Positions 17,541-26,180 of a stretch of 64,000 nt of DNA are shown here, piece after piece. Below the pieces are notes generated by a model. It saw nothing but the letters and a program-made list of their open reading frames with translations, was not told where the DNA came from and did no database searches. The position numbers were made by a program, and so were the translations under genes. The first letter of the stretch is position 1. Each line of letters starts with the position of its first letter. Source of the DNA: Verrucomicrobiota bacterium JB024 (GTDB taxonomy: Bacteria > Verrucomicrobiota > Verrucomicrobiia > Opitutales > Cerasicoccaceae); the NCBI GenBank assembly GCA_030673825.1, contig JAUTCS010000145.1, forward strand, positions 19,313-83,312. The letters run 5' to 3'.

Positions 17541-19508
17541 ATGAGCACACTGGATACCGTCAAGCAGGCCGGAGAAGCCGGCAAGCTGCTGCCCTCAAGC
17601 GTCGAGAACATCACCGCCTGGCTGGAGGGCGGTTTCCTGCCGGAGTGGGCCGTCGCGGCCATCGACGAGCTGGTCGCCCAGGAGGCCTGGGACGAGCTCA
17701 ACAACCGCTTCTACCAGCTGATCAAGTTCGGCACCGGCGGCATGCGCACGCGCACCATCGGCGAGATCACCCCCGCCGCCGAGCAGGGCACGCCGACCGC
17801 GCAGGGCGCCCCCGAGCACCCCGCCGTGGGCACAAACATGCTCAACGACTTTAACCTCATCCGCGCCACCATCGGCCTCTTCCGCCACTGTCAGGAGTAC
17901 CTGGCGGAGGTCGAGCAGTACGAGACGCCCAAGCTCGTCATCGGCCACGACGTGCGCCACTACTCGCGGCACTTCTGCGAGCTGGCCGCCTCCACCTGGA
18001 CGAAGCTCGGCGGCCTGGCCATGATCTTCGACGGCCCCCGCGCCACTCCGCACCTGAGCTTCTCGGTGCGCTACCTCAAGGCCACCGCCGGGGTCGTCAT
18101 CACCGCCAGCCACAACCCGCCCCACGACAACGGGTTCAAAGCCTACTTCAACGACGGGGCACAGGTCGTCAGCCCGCACGCCGAGGCCATTATCGAGCAG
18201 TTCAAGGCCGTCGAACTGGGCGAGCTGCCCGCCTTTTTGGAAAAAGACCTCACCGGCGTGGTCGAGCTGCCCGTCTCCGTGGACGAGGCGTACTACGAGG
18301 CCCTGGAGGACAACGTCCTCGACCCGGAAGTTTTTGAAACCGCCACCCCGAAGTTCGTCTTCACGCCCAACCACGGCACCGGCGCGATCAGCGCGATGCC
18401 GCTGATGGAGGCCTTCGGCGTGGAAGTCCACCCGGTCGAGGAGCAGATGGTGCAGGACGGGCGTTTCCCGACCGTCGTCTCGCCCAACCCCGAGGTCAAG
18501 AGCGCCTTCGACCACGCCCTCAAGCTGGCCGAGGACGTGCAGGCCGACGCTGTCATCGCCACCGACCCGGACGCCGACCGCCTCGGCGTGGGGGCGCGCA
18601 ACCCCGCCGGCGAGATGATCCTCTACACCGGCAACCAGCTCGGCTCCTGCCTGGCGGAGTACCGCGTCTCCAAGCTCAAGGAGATCGGCATCATCCCGCT
18701 GGAAGGCAGCGAAAATGCCGCCCTGATCAAGACCTTTGTGACCACGCCGATGCAGGAAGCCATCGCGCAGGCCCACGGCCTCAAGTGCATTAACACGCTG
18801 ACCGGCTTCAAGTGGATCGGCGAAAAGCTCAAGCACTACGAGGAGGATTTGGAGGACCGCCTCTTTGAGGAAGAGGGCCTCGCCATCAACTACGACGAGA
18901 CCGACCTGTCCACCCGCGTCAGCCTGCTGATGGACTACAGCACGTACTACGTCTTCGGCGGCGAGGAGAGCTACGGCTACCTGGCCTCCGACCGCGTGCG
19001 CGACAAGGACGCCACCGGCGCGATCCTCATGTTCAGCGAGCTGATGGCCTACCTCAAGGGGCAGGACCTGACCCTGGCCGAGTACCTGGACGCCCTTTAC
19101 CTCAAGTACGGCTACTACGCCGAAAGCCTGCTCAACCTCTACTTCGAGGGCGCGGCCGGTTCGCAGAAGATCCGCAACATCATCGACAGCTACCGCACCA
19201 ACCCGCCCAGGGAGATCGCCGGGGCCAAGGTGGTCAAGCTGATCGACTTCGGCCGCGACGAGATTTCCGACGCCGACGCCAAGCCCATCCCGAAGGAAGA
19301 CTTCTACTTCGTCGAGCTGGACAACGGTTACCGCTACGCCGTGCGCGGCTCCGGCACCGAGCCCAAGATCAAGTTCTACTGCTTCGCCCACGAGCCCGTG
19401 GACGAGGCCGACGCCCTCGCCTCCGTCAAGGCCGCCACCCTCGAAAAGGTGGACGCTATGAAGCAGGCCCTCGAAGCCGACGCCCGCGCCCGCGCGGAAA
19501 AGGCCTAG
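17541..19508 (+). CDS. Phosphoglucomutase/phosphomannomutase family protein
   Basis: A 655-residue alpha-D-phosphohexomutase that moves phosphate between C6 and C1 of a hexose. All four family motifs are visible: active-site serine in VVITASHNPPHDNGF, the metal loop in TDPDADRLGVG, the sugar-binding GGEESYGYL and the phosphate-binding RGSGTEPKIKFY. At this length it belongs with the long PGM/PMM forms (about 550-620 residues), with an extra N-terminal helical region. Start taken at ATG 17541; the frame is open upstream but only as a shadow inside the pyrophosphorylase gene. It probably feeds the upstream UAP-like enzyme. Confidence 0.95.
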   Translation: MSTLDTVKQAGEAGKLLPSSVENITAWLEGGFLPEWAVAAIDELVAQEAWDELNNRFYQLIKFGTGGMRTRTIGEITPAAEQGTPTAQGAPEHPAVGTNMLNDFNLIRATIGLFRHCQEYLAEVEQYETPKLVIGHDVRHYSRHFCELAASTWTKLGGLAMIFDGPRATPHLSFSVRYLKATAGVVITASHNPPHDNGFKAYFNDGAQVVSPHAEAIIEQFKAVELGELPAFLEKDLTGVVELPVSVDEAYYEALEDNVLDPEVFETATPKFVFTPNHGTGAISAMPLMEAFGVEVHPVEEQMVQDGRFPTVVSPNPEVKSAFDHALKLAEDVQADAVIATDPDADRLGVGARNPAGEMILYTGNQLGSCLAEYRVSKLKEIGIIPLEGSENAALIKTFVTTPMQEAIAQAHGLKCINTLTGFKWIGEKLKHYEEDLEDRLFEEEGLAINYDETDLSTRVSLLMDYSTYYVFGGEESYGYLASDRVRDKDATGAILMFSELMAYLKGQDLTLAEYLDALYLKYGYYAESLLNLYFEGAAGSQKIRNIIDSYRTNPPREIAGAKVVKLIDFGRDEISDADAKPIPKEDFYFVELDNGYRYAVRGSGTEPKIKFYCFAHEPVDEADALASVKAATLEKVDAMKQALEADARARAEKA

Positions 19509-19594
19509 TCCCCAAGCGCCCCAGCGGCGGGCAAACGACCCGTTTCACCCTCAACCGGAAGCGCCCAAGCTTTCGCGGGAGTGGGATTTTACCG

Positions 19595-19632
19595 AAAGGC
19601 CGGAATGACCGAAAAAGGTTGCTCCGGCCTTT
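19595..19632. terminator. Hairpin after the phosphohexomutase gene, possible terminator
   Basis: A perfect 10-bp stem (AAAGGCCGGA at 19595-19604 with its complement at 19623-19632) and an 18-base loop lie 86 bp after the stop codon. Only a short T run follows, so termination is possible but not certain. Confidence 0.4.
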
Positions 19633-19720
19633 CTGCTGTTTGAGGAAGGCCGGCTGGGAACTGGCCTCTGCAAGGACGTAGCCGGGCCCTATCCCCTTGA
19701 GACAGTCGCAGTCAAACACG

Positions 19721-19846
19721 TTGTCATCCTGAGCAAGCGTAGCGCGTCGAAGGATCTCCCGGTGCGGATTTTTACGAGATCGCCCGGCAAGCCGTACGAG
19801 GAGATCCTTCGACACGTCCGCGAGCGGACTTGCTCAGGATGACAAC
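19721..19846. repeat. Long inverted repeat with the GTCATCCTGAG...GGATCTCC theme
   Basis: Two arms (about 19721-19758 and 19801-19846) face each other around a 42-bp centre. Each contains GTCATCCTGAGCAAG, then GTCGAAGGATCTCC, in opposite orientation. The middles of the arms differ. It fills most of the gap between the phosphohexomutase and the STAS-like gene; nothing coding is visible in 19509-19886. This type of element occurs in many unrelated bacterial genomes as a dispersed intergenic repeat. Confidence 0.85.
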
Positions 19847-19886
19847 CTGGAAGGTATGCGGACGGCCCCGGCCTCCGCCCGCACGC

Positions 19887-20276
19887 CTACAACTGCGGGT
19901 TGACGCTCGGCTCGCGGTCGAGGATGGACTCGATCCAATTGAGGGCGGCGGTCAGGTCGAAGAAGATCCCCACGGGCATCTTCGGCATGAAGCCGCGCTC
20001 GACTTGCAGCGCCTGCCAGGTCGCGGTCCGGTACGTGACGATCGCCATCGCCCGCAGCAGCGGCACCTGGTCGAGCCGTTTATAAATGCGCGGATCGATG
20101 GAGTAGCTGTGGACGCGGTTGGCGATGTAGCCAAAGGGCGCGGTGAAATGCTCCTGCGCGATCGAGCTGAGCGTGTCCAGCATCGGCAGGTCGAAATTTA
20201 CGCCCTCGGCGAATTCCCCGACCATGTAGCGGTCGTGGATGGTAAAGTTGCCAAAGGGGAGTCGGTGGGTAATCAT
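19887..20276 (-). CDS. STAS/SpoIIAA-like protein, function unknown
   Basis: A 129-residue soluble protein. The pattern of an N-terminal strand pair (FTIHDRYMVGEFAEG), a helix, the segment PFGYIANRVHSYSIDPRIYK, a strand MAIVTYRTATWQ and a C-terminal FFDLTAALNWIESIL helix resembles stand-alone SpoIIAA-like (STAS) proteins of marine bacteria. Those have no assigned reaction. No signal peptide or membrane segment. It is 171 bp downstream (on the minus strand) of the FtsB-like gene and could be transcribed with it. Confidence 0.65.
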   Translation of the reverse strand: MITHRLPFGNFTIHDRYMVGEFAEGVNFDLPMLDTLSSIAQEHFTAPFGYIANRVHSYSIDPRIYKRLDQVPLLRAMAIVTYRTATWQALQVERGFMPKMPVGIFFDLTAALNWIESILDREPSVNPQL

Positions 20277-20447
20277 GACAACGATTTGGGTTAGGGCGCC
20301 GGGCGTCCTGTCGGTCAGGGGGGTGCCGGTAAACTACACGCAAATCCGCCCCTTTTCAAGGGCATCAGCTTACCTTTATCCACCCATCCGGACCTTAGTC
20401 GGCGCGTCCGGCGCAAGGGTCAAAAGTATGAACTCAGCCTTTCTGGT

Positions 20448-20747
20448 TTATTCCTCCTCGAAACGGATGATGATCTCGTCTTCACGCGAGTAGCCGAGCC
20501 GTTCGCGGGCCACCCGCTCGAAAAAGTCGGAATCCGTCAGCAGCTTGTTGAGGTAAGCCTGCTTGTAGGTGCGCTCCGCCTGTGCCCGGTCGATGCTCTG
20601 CTGGAGGGCAGCTTCGCGGGTCTGGTGCACCGAATACTCCCGCCAGGTACGCAGCAACAGCAGGGCAAACACCACCACGACCACGAGCAGGCCCGTGGCC
20701 AGCGAACCGGCCAGAAACTGGTGCAAGAACTTGGGGGATAAACGCAT
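20448..20747 (-). CDS. FtsB/DivIC-like septum formation initiator
   Basis: A 99-residue bitopic protein: short N-terminus, one membrane helix (about residues 12-33), then a coiled coil (about 38-66, REAALQQSIDRAQAERTYKQ) and the tail FFERVARERLGYSREDEIII. That ending is the conserved DivIC/FtsB signature (ERiARErLGy...DEi). Such proteins join FtsL and FtsQ in the divisome. The start at MRLSPK (20747) is chosen because the upstream extension is not membrane-like and would run into the divergent promoter region. The next gene upstream is divergent. Confidence 0.82.
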   Translation of the reverse strand: MRLSPKFLHQFLAGSLATGLLVVVVVFALLLLRTWREYSVHQTREAALQQSIDRAQAERTYKQAYLNKLLTDSDFFERVARERLGYSREDEIIIRFEEE

Positions 20748-20926
20748 TCCTAATTCAGCTAAGTAGTAACACAGACAACTTGTTCGGTAAAGACCAAACG
20801 TTATCAGTCCGACTTTTACAAGTCCCTTACCCCTTGAAGGCGTGAAAGTTCTGGCCATGGGCGGGCATTTTACCTAAGGTATCCGGCTCAAGTGCGCTTA
20901 CCGCCCCCGCGCGCCCGGCCCTGTTT

Positions 20927-21745
20927 ATGTACCAGCACTTCTATGGCTTCCAGGCGATGCCCTTCAACGTGACGCCGGACCCGAAGTTTCTCTTTCTCAG
21001 TCCGACCCACCAGGAGGCGCTCTCGCACCTGCGCTACGGTATCGCCGAGCGCAAGGGCTTCATCGTGCTCACCGGCGAGGTCGGCTGCGGCAAGTCCACC
21101 CTCTGCCGCGCCCTGCTCAACGAACTCGACGAGGAGCGCTACGAGTCGGTCCTGCTGCTCAACCCGCGCATCGACGAGGAGCAGCTCATCCTCGCCATCC
21201 TGCGCGAGCTGGGCGAGCCGGTGGACGAGCACACCCACGCCGACCGCACGGGCCGCCTGAACGAGGCCCTCCTGCGCCGCATTCACGCGGGCAAGGAGAT
21301 CGTCATGATCATCGACGAGGCCCAAAACCTGTCCTTCGAGGTGATGGAGCAGATCCGCCTGCTCTCCAACCTCGAGACCGACGAGCAGAAGCTTCTCCAG
21401 ATCATTCTCATGGGCCAGCCTGAGCTCAAGGTGAAGCTGCGCGAGAAGCGCCTGCGCCAGCTGCGCCAGCGCGTCCTGGTGTACTACGACCTGCACAAGC
21501 TCGACCGCCCCCAGACCGAGGCCTACGTCCAGCACCGCCTTTCCCTGGCCGGGGCCAACGGTCGCCCGCGCTTCACCCCCCGCGCCCTGCGCAAGATTTA
21601 CCGCACCAGCGGCGGTACCCCGCGCCTGATCAACAATCTTTGCGACAAGGCCCTGCTCTCGGCCTACATCCGCAACGCCGACGACGTCAACTGGTGGGAC
21701 GTCCGGCGCGCCGTCAAGGAACTCAAACGCCTCGAACACGCATGA
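20927..21745 (+). CDS. ExeA/MshM-type AAA ATPase of the exosortase (PEP-CTERM) locus kind
   Basis: A 272-residue ATPase. Walker A GEVGCGKST is at 50-58, Walker B IVMIIDEAQN at 125-134, the sensor stretch ILMGQPEL follows, and the C-terminal SGGTPRLINNLCDKALL is characteristic. The opening MYQHFYGFQAMPFNVTPDPKF is that of the secretion ATPase family which includes ExeA/GspA, MshM and the PEP-CTERM-locus ATPases. It lacks the peptidoglycan-binding extension of ExeA and has the short length of the PEP-CTERM/EPS type. Its stop overlaps the start of a GspB-like gene (ATGA), like the exeAB pair. It probably works in envelope polysaccharide or protein export. Confidence 0.88.
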   Translation: MYQHFYGFQAMPFNVTPDPKFLFLSPTHQEALSHLRYGIAERKGFIVLTGEVGCGKSTLCRALLNELDEERYESVLLLNPRIDEEQLILAILRELGEPVDEHTHADRTGRLNEALLRRIHAGKEIVMIIDEAQNLSFEVMEQIRLLSNLETDEQKLLQIILMGQPELKVKLREKRLRQLRQRVLVYYDLHKLDRPQTEAYVQHRLSLAGANGRPRFTPRALRKIYRTSGGTPRLINNLCDKALLSAYIRNADDVNWWDVRRAVKELKRLEHA

Positions 21746-22869
21746 GCCTGATCAACGACGCCCTGAAAAAGGCCCAACGCGACCGCGAAACCGCCGGTAA
21801 GGAGGAGTCCGCCTCCGCTCCGGCGCATACCCCGGTCGCGCACGCCGGGCCCCGCCCCGGCAACCCGGCCGCCTCCCGCTCCTTCCGGTGGATGCGGACG
21901 ATCATCGCCGGGACCCTCGTCCTCTCCGGGATCGCCGCGGCGCTGCTGTTCATGCGCACGCTCATCCACCCCGAGCCCGCCCCCGAGACCGAACCGCCCC
22001 GCGAGGTCGCCGTCCATATCAAACTCGGTCATCCTGACGCCTCGACCCTGCCCGGCAGCCCCCCCGAGGCCGCCCCGACGCCCGTTTCTTCTGCCACTTC
22101 GGCACTCAATGCCCCCACCGGGGGAGCCTCGCCCAGCTCTAGCGGCGATATCTCAACGCCGCCCGCCGCTCCCACCCCGGCGGAGGAACCGGCCATCGCC
22201 TTCAAGCTAGCCGACGACACCGTCCCGGAAGCTTCCGCCCCGCCGAGCCAGTCGGCAACCCCGACCAGCCCAACACCCGCTGCCGCTCAAACCGCCCCTG
22301 TCGCGGATGCGCAGCCTTCCGCCGCGCAGACTCGCCCGGCAGCAACAGCGAACAGCTCTTCCCCCGCCTCGCCCACTGCCCCAACGGCTGACAGCAGCGC
22401 GGTAGCAACAGCACCACCCTCCCCGTCATCGGGGGCCACTTCTGCTCCCACGAGTCCAGCGACCGCGACCACCGCAGCCAGCCCTGGGCAATCGTCAGGG
22501 GAGCCGACCAGCGTCCCGGCAACCGGAAGCGCCCCCGCCGCCCAGACCGAGCCCGAAGGGCCGATGGCGATCGCTTTCGCCCTTCCCAAGCAGCCCGTCA
22601 CCGTGGCAGGAGGGGAAAGCGCCGCGGATGCCACCGCCTCCGCCCAGGCTGGCGCGGACCCGGCGATCATCGCCTTCTTGGAAGCTTCCCGCATCGCGGG
22701 GGTCAAAGTCGCGGGGAAACAAAGCCGTGTACTCATGAACAACCAAGTGTTTTTTATTGGCTCCGTGGTTGACCCGCAAAGCCGCTTGCGCATCAAAGCT
22801 ATAACGAACAGCGAAATCGAATTTGTCGATGAGTCAGGACTCGAATACCGAAAGCGATTCCAACGCTAA
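21742..22869 (+). CDS. GspB-like membrane protein, first copy
   Basis: A 375-residue bitopic protein. The N-terminus MSLINDALKKAQRDRE is the typical opening of GspB/ExeB-like partners of ExeA-type ATPases. A membrane helix (about 53-74) is followed by roughly 220 residues of Pro/Ala/Ser/Thr-rich linker and then a compact C-terminal domain (about 305-375) ending SRLRIKAITNSEIEFVDESG. That domain resembles the small beta domain at the end of GspB. The ATG overlaps the ATPase stop codon and the 3' end overlaps the next gene by 41 bp, so the three genes are translationally coupled. Likely role: the periplasm-facing partner of the ATPase. Confidence 0.82.
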   Translation: MSLINDALKKAQRDRETAGKEESASAPAHTPVAHAGPRPGNPAASRSFRWMRTIIAGTLVLSGIAAALLFMRTLIHPEPAPETEPPREVAVHIKLGHPDASTLPGSPPEAAPTPVSSATSALNAPTGGASPSSSGDISTPPAAPTPAEEPAIAFKLADDTVPEASAPPSQSATPTSPTPAAAQTAPVADAQPSAAQTRPAATANSSSPASPTAPTADSSAVATAPPSPSSGATSAPTSPATATTAASPGQSSGEPTSVPATGSAPAAQTEPEGPMAIAFALPKQPVTVAGGESAADATASAQAGADPAIIAFLEASRIAGVKVAGKQSRVLMNNQVFFIGSVVDPQSRLRIKAITNSEIEFVDESGLEYRKRFQR

Positions 22870-23995
22870 GAAAAGGCTGACGCTCAAGCGCAAGCCCACC
22901 GCCCGCGACGAGTCCGCTCCCGCCGCCGGTTCGGCGTCCCCAGCCACTCCCCGGATGAAGTTCAGTCCCCGGGCAGAGGACAAGCCCGAGCCGCCCGCTG
23001 CCAAGCCATCTGTAAAACCGCCTGCCAAACCGGAAGAGCCTCTCGTGCCCCGCACTCCGCTGGAGTCCGCACGTCCCGCGTCGGACAAACCGGCCAACAA
23101 GCCCAAGCTCAAAACGTCCGCCTCCGAATCGCCCGAGCCCTCCCCGAAAACACCAGAGGCAGGCCTCCCCTTCAGTTTTTCTCCTACGACCTCGACAGAG
23201 GAAACGCCTCCCCCGCCCCCGGTCGAGGAAGCGACGCCCCCTCCCCCTTCGGCTCCGAAGCCGCCGCCCGGGGTCAGAATCGTCAAAGACGACCCCGCGC
23301 CGGTCGCCCCGGCCAAAACCGTCCCCCAAGCGCCATCCGGCCCGCCACCCGAACTTCCCCCCGTACTCCCGCCGGTCATGGGGCAGGCATCCGCCCCGGC
23401 TGATGCCCCGCCTCCACTGGCCGCCCCGGCAGGCTTGCTGATGGACGACCTGGATGTCAAACCGGTCAAAACCAAACCCGGCGGGCGCAGCGTTGTCGGC
23501 GTCATCGTAATTTTCGTTATCCTCCTCGCAGCGCTCGGGGGCATCGGCTATGCCCTGTGGATACTGCTGGCTTCGCCCTCCGAAGATGGCCAGGCCTTCC
23601 AGCAGGACACCCTCTCCGCCGAGGTCGAGCCCGATACCCCCGGATCCGCGATCATCCAGCCAGACCAGCCCAAGCCCACCGCGCCCAAGGCCACCACTCC
23701 CGCACCGGTTGTCCCCGGGCCGCTGGAAATCCTGGACGAGCCCGAGCCGGTGCCGACCAAGCCCACCCTGGCCTCTCCTGAGCCCGGCAAGCCGGACCCG
23801 GCGGTTGCCACATGGGTCGAGCAAATGCGCTTTAACGCCCTCATCGGTAACCGCATGATCCTCGGCGGGACCACGTATCACCTCGGCGACACCGTCAGCA
23901 CTGATCCGTACATCGAGTGGATCGGTCACGATCTGGACCTGGGTGTGCTCACCTTCCGTGACGTCAACGGCATCCTCTACGAAAAGGACTACTGA
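22829..23995 (+). CDS. GspB-like membrane protein, second copy
   Basis: A 388-residue protein with the same plan as the gene before it: a long charged and Pro-rich cytoplasmic part (1-220), one membrane helix (about 222-247), a Pro-rich linker and a C-terminal domain (about 325-388, including MRFNALIGNRMILGGTTYHL and LGVLTFRDVNGILYEKDY). The cytoplasmic part is much longer than in the first copy and lacks the SLINDALKKAQ opening. It starts inside the preceding gene (41-bp overlap); ATG 22829 is preferred over a TTG six bases upstream. I infer a paralogous or heteromeric partner. No enzymatic motif is present. Confidence 0.75.
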   Translation: MSQDSNTESDSNAKKRLTLKRKPTARDESAPAAGSASPATPRMKFSPRAEDKPEPPAAKPSVKPPAKPEEPLVPRTPLESARPASDKPANKPKLKTSASESPEPSPKTPEAGLPFSFSPTTSTEETPPPPPVEEATPPPPSAPKPPPGVRIVKDDPAPVAPAKTVPQAPSGPPPELPPVLPPVMGQASAPADAPPPLAAPAGLLMDDLDVKPVKTKPGGRSVVGVIVIFVILLAALGGIGYALWILLASPSEDGQAFQQDTLSAEVEPDTPGSAIIQPDQPKPTAPKATTPAPVVPGPLEILDEPEPVPTKPTLASPEPGKPDPAVATWVEQMRFNALIGNRMILGGTTYHLGDTVSTDPYIEWIGHDLDLGVLTFRDVNGILYEKDY

Positions 23996-24058
23996 GAGCG
24001 CTCCCCGTCTGGACCGCTGAAGCCGAAAAGCAGGCTTATCGGCAGGTCCTTTTTACCG

Positions 24059-24121
24059 GGAAGCACGGAAGGGATGAAGAGAAAGGTCGGAAACCATTCT
24101 TTTCGTCTTTTCCGCTCTTCC
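24059..24121. repeat. Imperfect inverted repeat between convergent genes
   Basis: Arms 24059-24081 (GGAAGCACGGAAGGGATGAA...) and 24099-24121 are imperfect reverse complements. The gap 23996-24163 separates convergent genes, so the structure may also help end transcription. No gene is visible there. Confidence 0.55.
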
Positions 24122-24163
24122 TGTTAAATACCTGTCCTCGCCCACTGGTGGGCCGAACCGGCC

Positions 24164-26017
24164 TCAGTCCAGGTACGGCGAGTATTCGGGCACCATCTGC
24201 TGGAGCGTCTGCTTGATCTGGTTGCGGTCAAGGCGCTCGATCTTGTCCATCAGCTCGCCGAGCTTGGCGTCGAGCTCGGGCAGATTGCAAGGAGAGGAGA
24301 TAAAGCGTTGCACGCGCGGGTGCGTGGTGGCCACGTACTCTTCCCCCTTGTGCTGGAGCTCCTCGAAGAGCTTCTCACCGGGTCGCAGGCCGACAAAGCG
24401 GATCTCTATGTCCACCTCGGGCTTGAAGCCGCTGAGTTCAATCAGTTGGCGGGCCACATCGACGACCTTGATCGGCTGCCCCATGTCCAGGACAAAGATA
24501 TCCCCCCCGACCCCAAGCACCGCCGTCTGCAGGACCAGTCCGACCGCCTCGGGGATCGACATGAAATAGCGCGTCACGTCCGGATGCGTGACCGTGACCG
24601 GCCCGCCCTCGCGGATTTGCTTCTTGAAGATCGGCACCACACTGCCGGAGGAGCCCAGCACGTTGCCGAAGCGCACCGCCAGGAACACCGTCTTGTTTTC
24701 CGGTTCGCCCTGGAGGGCTTGCAGGTAGAGCTCGGCCAGGCGCTTGGAGGCCCCCATCGCGCTGGTCGGGTTGATCGCCTTGTCCGAGGAGATGAAGACA
24801 AAGCGCTTGCAGTGGTACCGGCTGGCCAGACGGGCGAACTTCGCCGTGGCCATGGTGTTGTTCTTGATCGCCTCGCCGGGCTGGAGCTCGATCATGGGCA
24901 CGTGCTTGTGCGCGGCGGAATGGAAAATAATGGTCGGCCGGTAACGATCGAGGATGAACTCCATCCGTCCCGGGTCGTTCACATCGGCCAACAAGGGCAA
25001 CACGATCGAACCGAAACCCTCGGAACGCAGCTCCTGTTCGATGACGAAGAGCGCCGCCTCGGACTGCTCGACCAGCAGGATACGGGAAGGGTTCTTTGCT
25101 GCGATCTGACGGCAAAGCTCACTGCCGATACTGCCGCCGGCCCCCGTCACCATGACCACGTTCTGGCAGATGAGCTGGTGAATCTCAACCGCATTGGTGT
25201 CGAGACTGGTGCGCCCAAGAAAATCCTCCAGCTCGACCGGGCGAAGTTGCTCGGCCCGGACCTGCCCGTAGAGCAGCTCCTGTGGCGAGGGAACGATGAG
25301 CGTGTCCAGCCGCTCGCGGCGCGTGCGTAGCAGGACCTCGCGAATCGCCGACGGAGAGATATTCGGCTGGGCGATGATGACCCGGTCCAGGTCGTAGTGG
25401 GCAACGGCGCGGCTGAGGGTGTCGATCCCGCCGAAGACCCGCAGCCCGTGGTACTTGTGCCCGATAACGGCAGGGTTGTCGTCGAGAATCGTGATCGGCT
25501 GCATCCCGAAGCCGCGCTTGGACTGCAGCTCCTGGATCAGCGAGTCGCACAGGAAGCCCGCCCCGTAGATGGCCACCCGGTTATTACGGAAGCCCGAACG
25601 CTCATCGATGCCCAGCGCGTCGCCGCGCACATACTGGATCAGCCCGCGGAATAGCGTCAGCGCCAGCAGCGTGAGCATGAAATTGATCAGGATGACGCCG
25701 CGGGAGGGGCAGTCCTTGCCGTCGAAGACGTACCACAGGTACATCAGGAACATCGACGTGACCCCCAAGGCCATCGCCAACTGGAAAAAGTCATAGCTGC
25801 GGAACCGTGCCGCCGTAACCTCGAACTGTCCGAAAGCATACAGCACCACGACCTCCAGCGGGATGAGCCAGAGCATGATCTCCACCCGCAGTCGCTGATG
25901 GTTGTCCGGCACCTGAAATTCCCACCGAATCTCATTGGCAAAATAAAAGCCCGCCACACACAGGAATACGATCAGTGCGGCATAAACAAGGCCTTCGCGG
26001 TTAACTTTTTTAGCCAT
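24164..26017 (-). CDS. UDP-GlcNAc 4,6-dehydratase-like membrane enzyme (PglF/WbpM/CapD family)
   Basis: A 617-residue protein with four N-terminal membrane helices (within 1-130), a CoA-binding-like Rossmann domain (about 135-260) and a C-terminal SDR domain. The second NAD site is VTGAGGSIGSELCRQIAAKN and the catalytic set lies in SSDKAINPTSAMGASKRLAE, with Met421 and Lys425 in place of the usual YxxxK, as in long-form PglF and WbpM. These enzymes make UDP-4-keto-6-deoxy-GlcNAc at the cytoplasmic membrane face. A PglE-type aminotransferase and a PglC-type transferase lie close by, so the product is probably aminated and used to start a glycan. Confidence 0.92.
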   Translation of the reverse strand: MAKKVNREGLVYAALIVFLCVAGFYFANEIRWEFQVPDNHQRLRVEIMLWLIPLEVVVLYAFGQFEVTAARFRSYDFFQLAMALGVTSMFLMYLWYVFDGKDCPSRGVILINFMLTLLALTLFRGLIQYVRGDALGIDERSGFRNNRVAIYGAGFLCDSLIQELQSKRGFGMQPITILDDNPAVIGHKYHGLRVFGGIDTLSRAVAHYDLDRVIIAQPNISPSAIREVLLRTRRERLDTLIVPSPQELLYGQVRAEQLRPVELEDFLGRTSLDTNAVEIHQLICQNVVMVTGAGGSIGSELCRQIAAKNPSRILLVEQSEAALFVIEQELRSEGFGSIVLPLLADVNDPGRMEFILDRYRPTIIFHSAAHKHVPMIELQPGEAIKNNTMATAKFARLASRYHCKRFVFISSDKAINPTSAMGASKRLAELYLQALQGEPENKTVFLAVRFGNVLGSSGSVVPIFKKQIREGGPVTVTHPDVTRYFMSIPEAVGLVLQTAVLGVGGDIFVLDMGQPIKVVDVARQLIELSGFKPEVDIEIRFVGLRPGEKLFEELQHKGEEYVATTHPRVQRFISSPCNLPELDAKLGELMDKIERLDRNQIKQTLQQMVPEYSPYLD

Positions 26018-26180
26018 GGAATGAGAGTATTTTGAGGGGATTCACCGGACAGCTAGAAACCTCATGCTCTAGCGTACGCCAACCGCCAAAACAAGCCCAA
26101 AGGCTCCTCACCCAGGCGGGCCGCATCCAGCTTGACCGCCCCCGCCCCGTTCCGTTAGGGTATCCATTCTCTCTGTCACC

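Noticed and set aside
17595..19391. 598-codon frame antisense to the phosphohexomutase gene
   Set aside because: Shadow frame; composition is repetitive Val/Leu/Asp/Gly and the sense strand has all four phosphohexomutase motifs.
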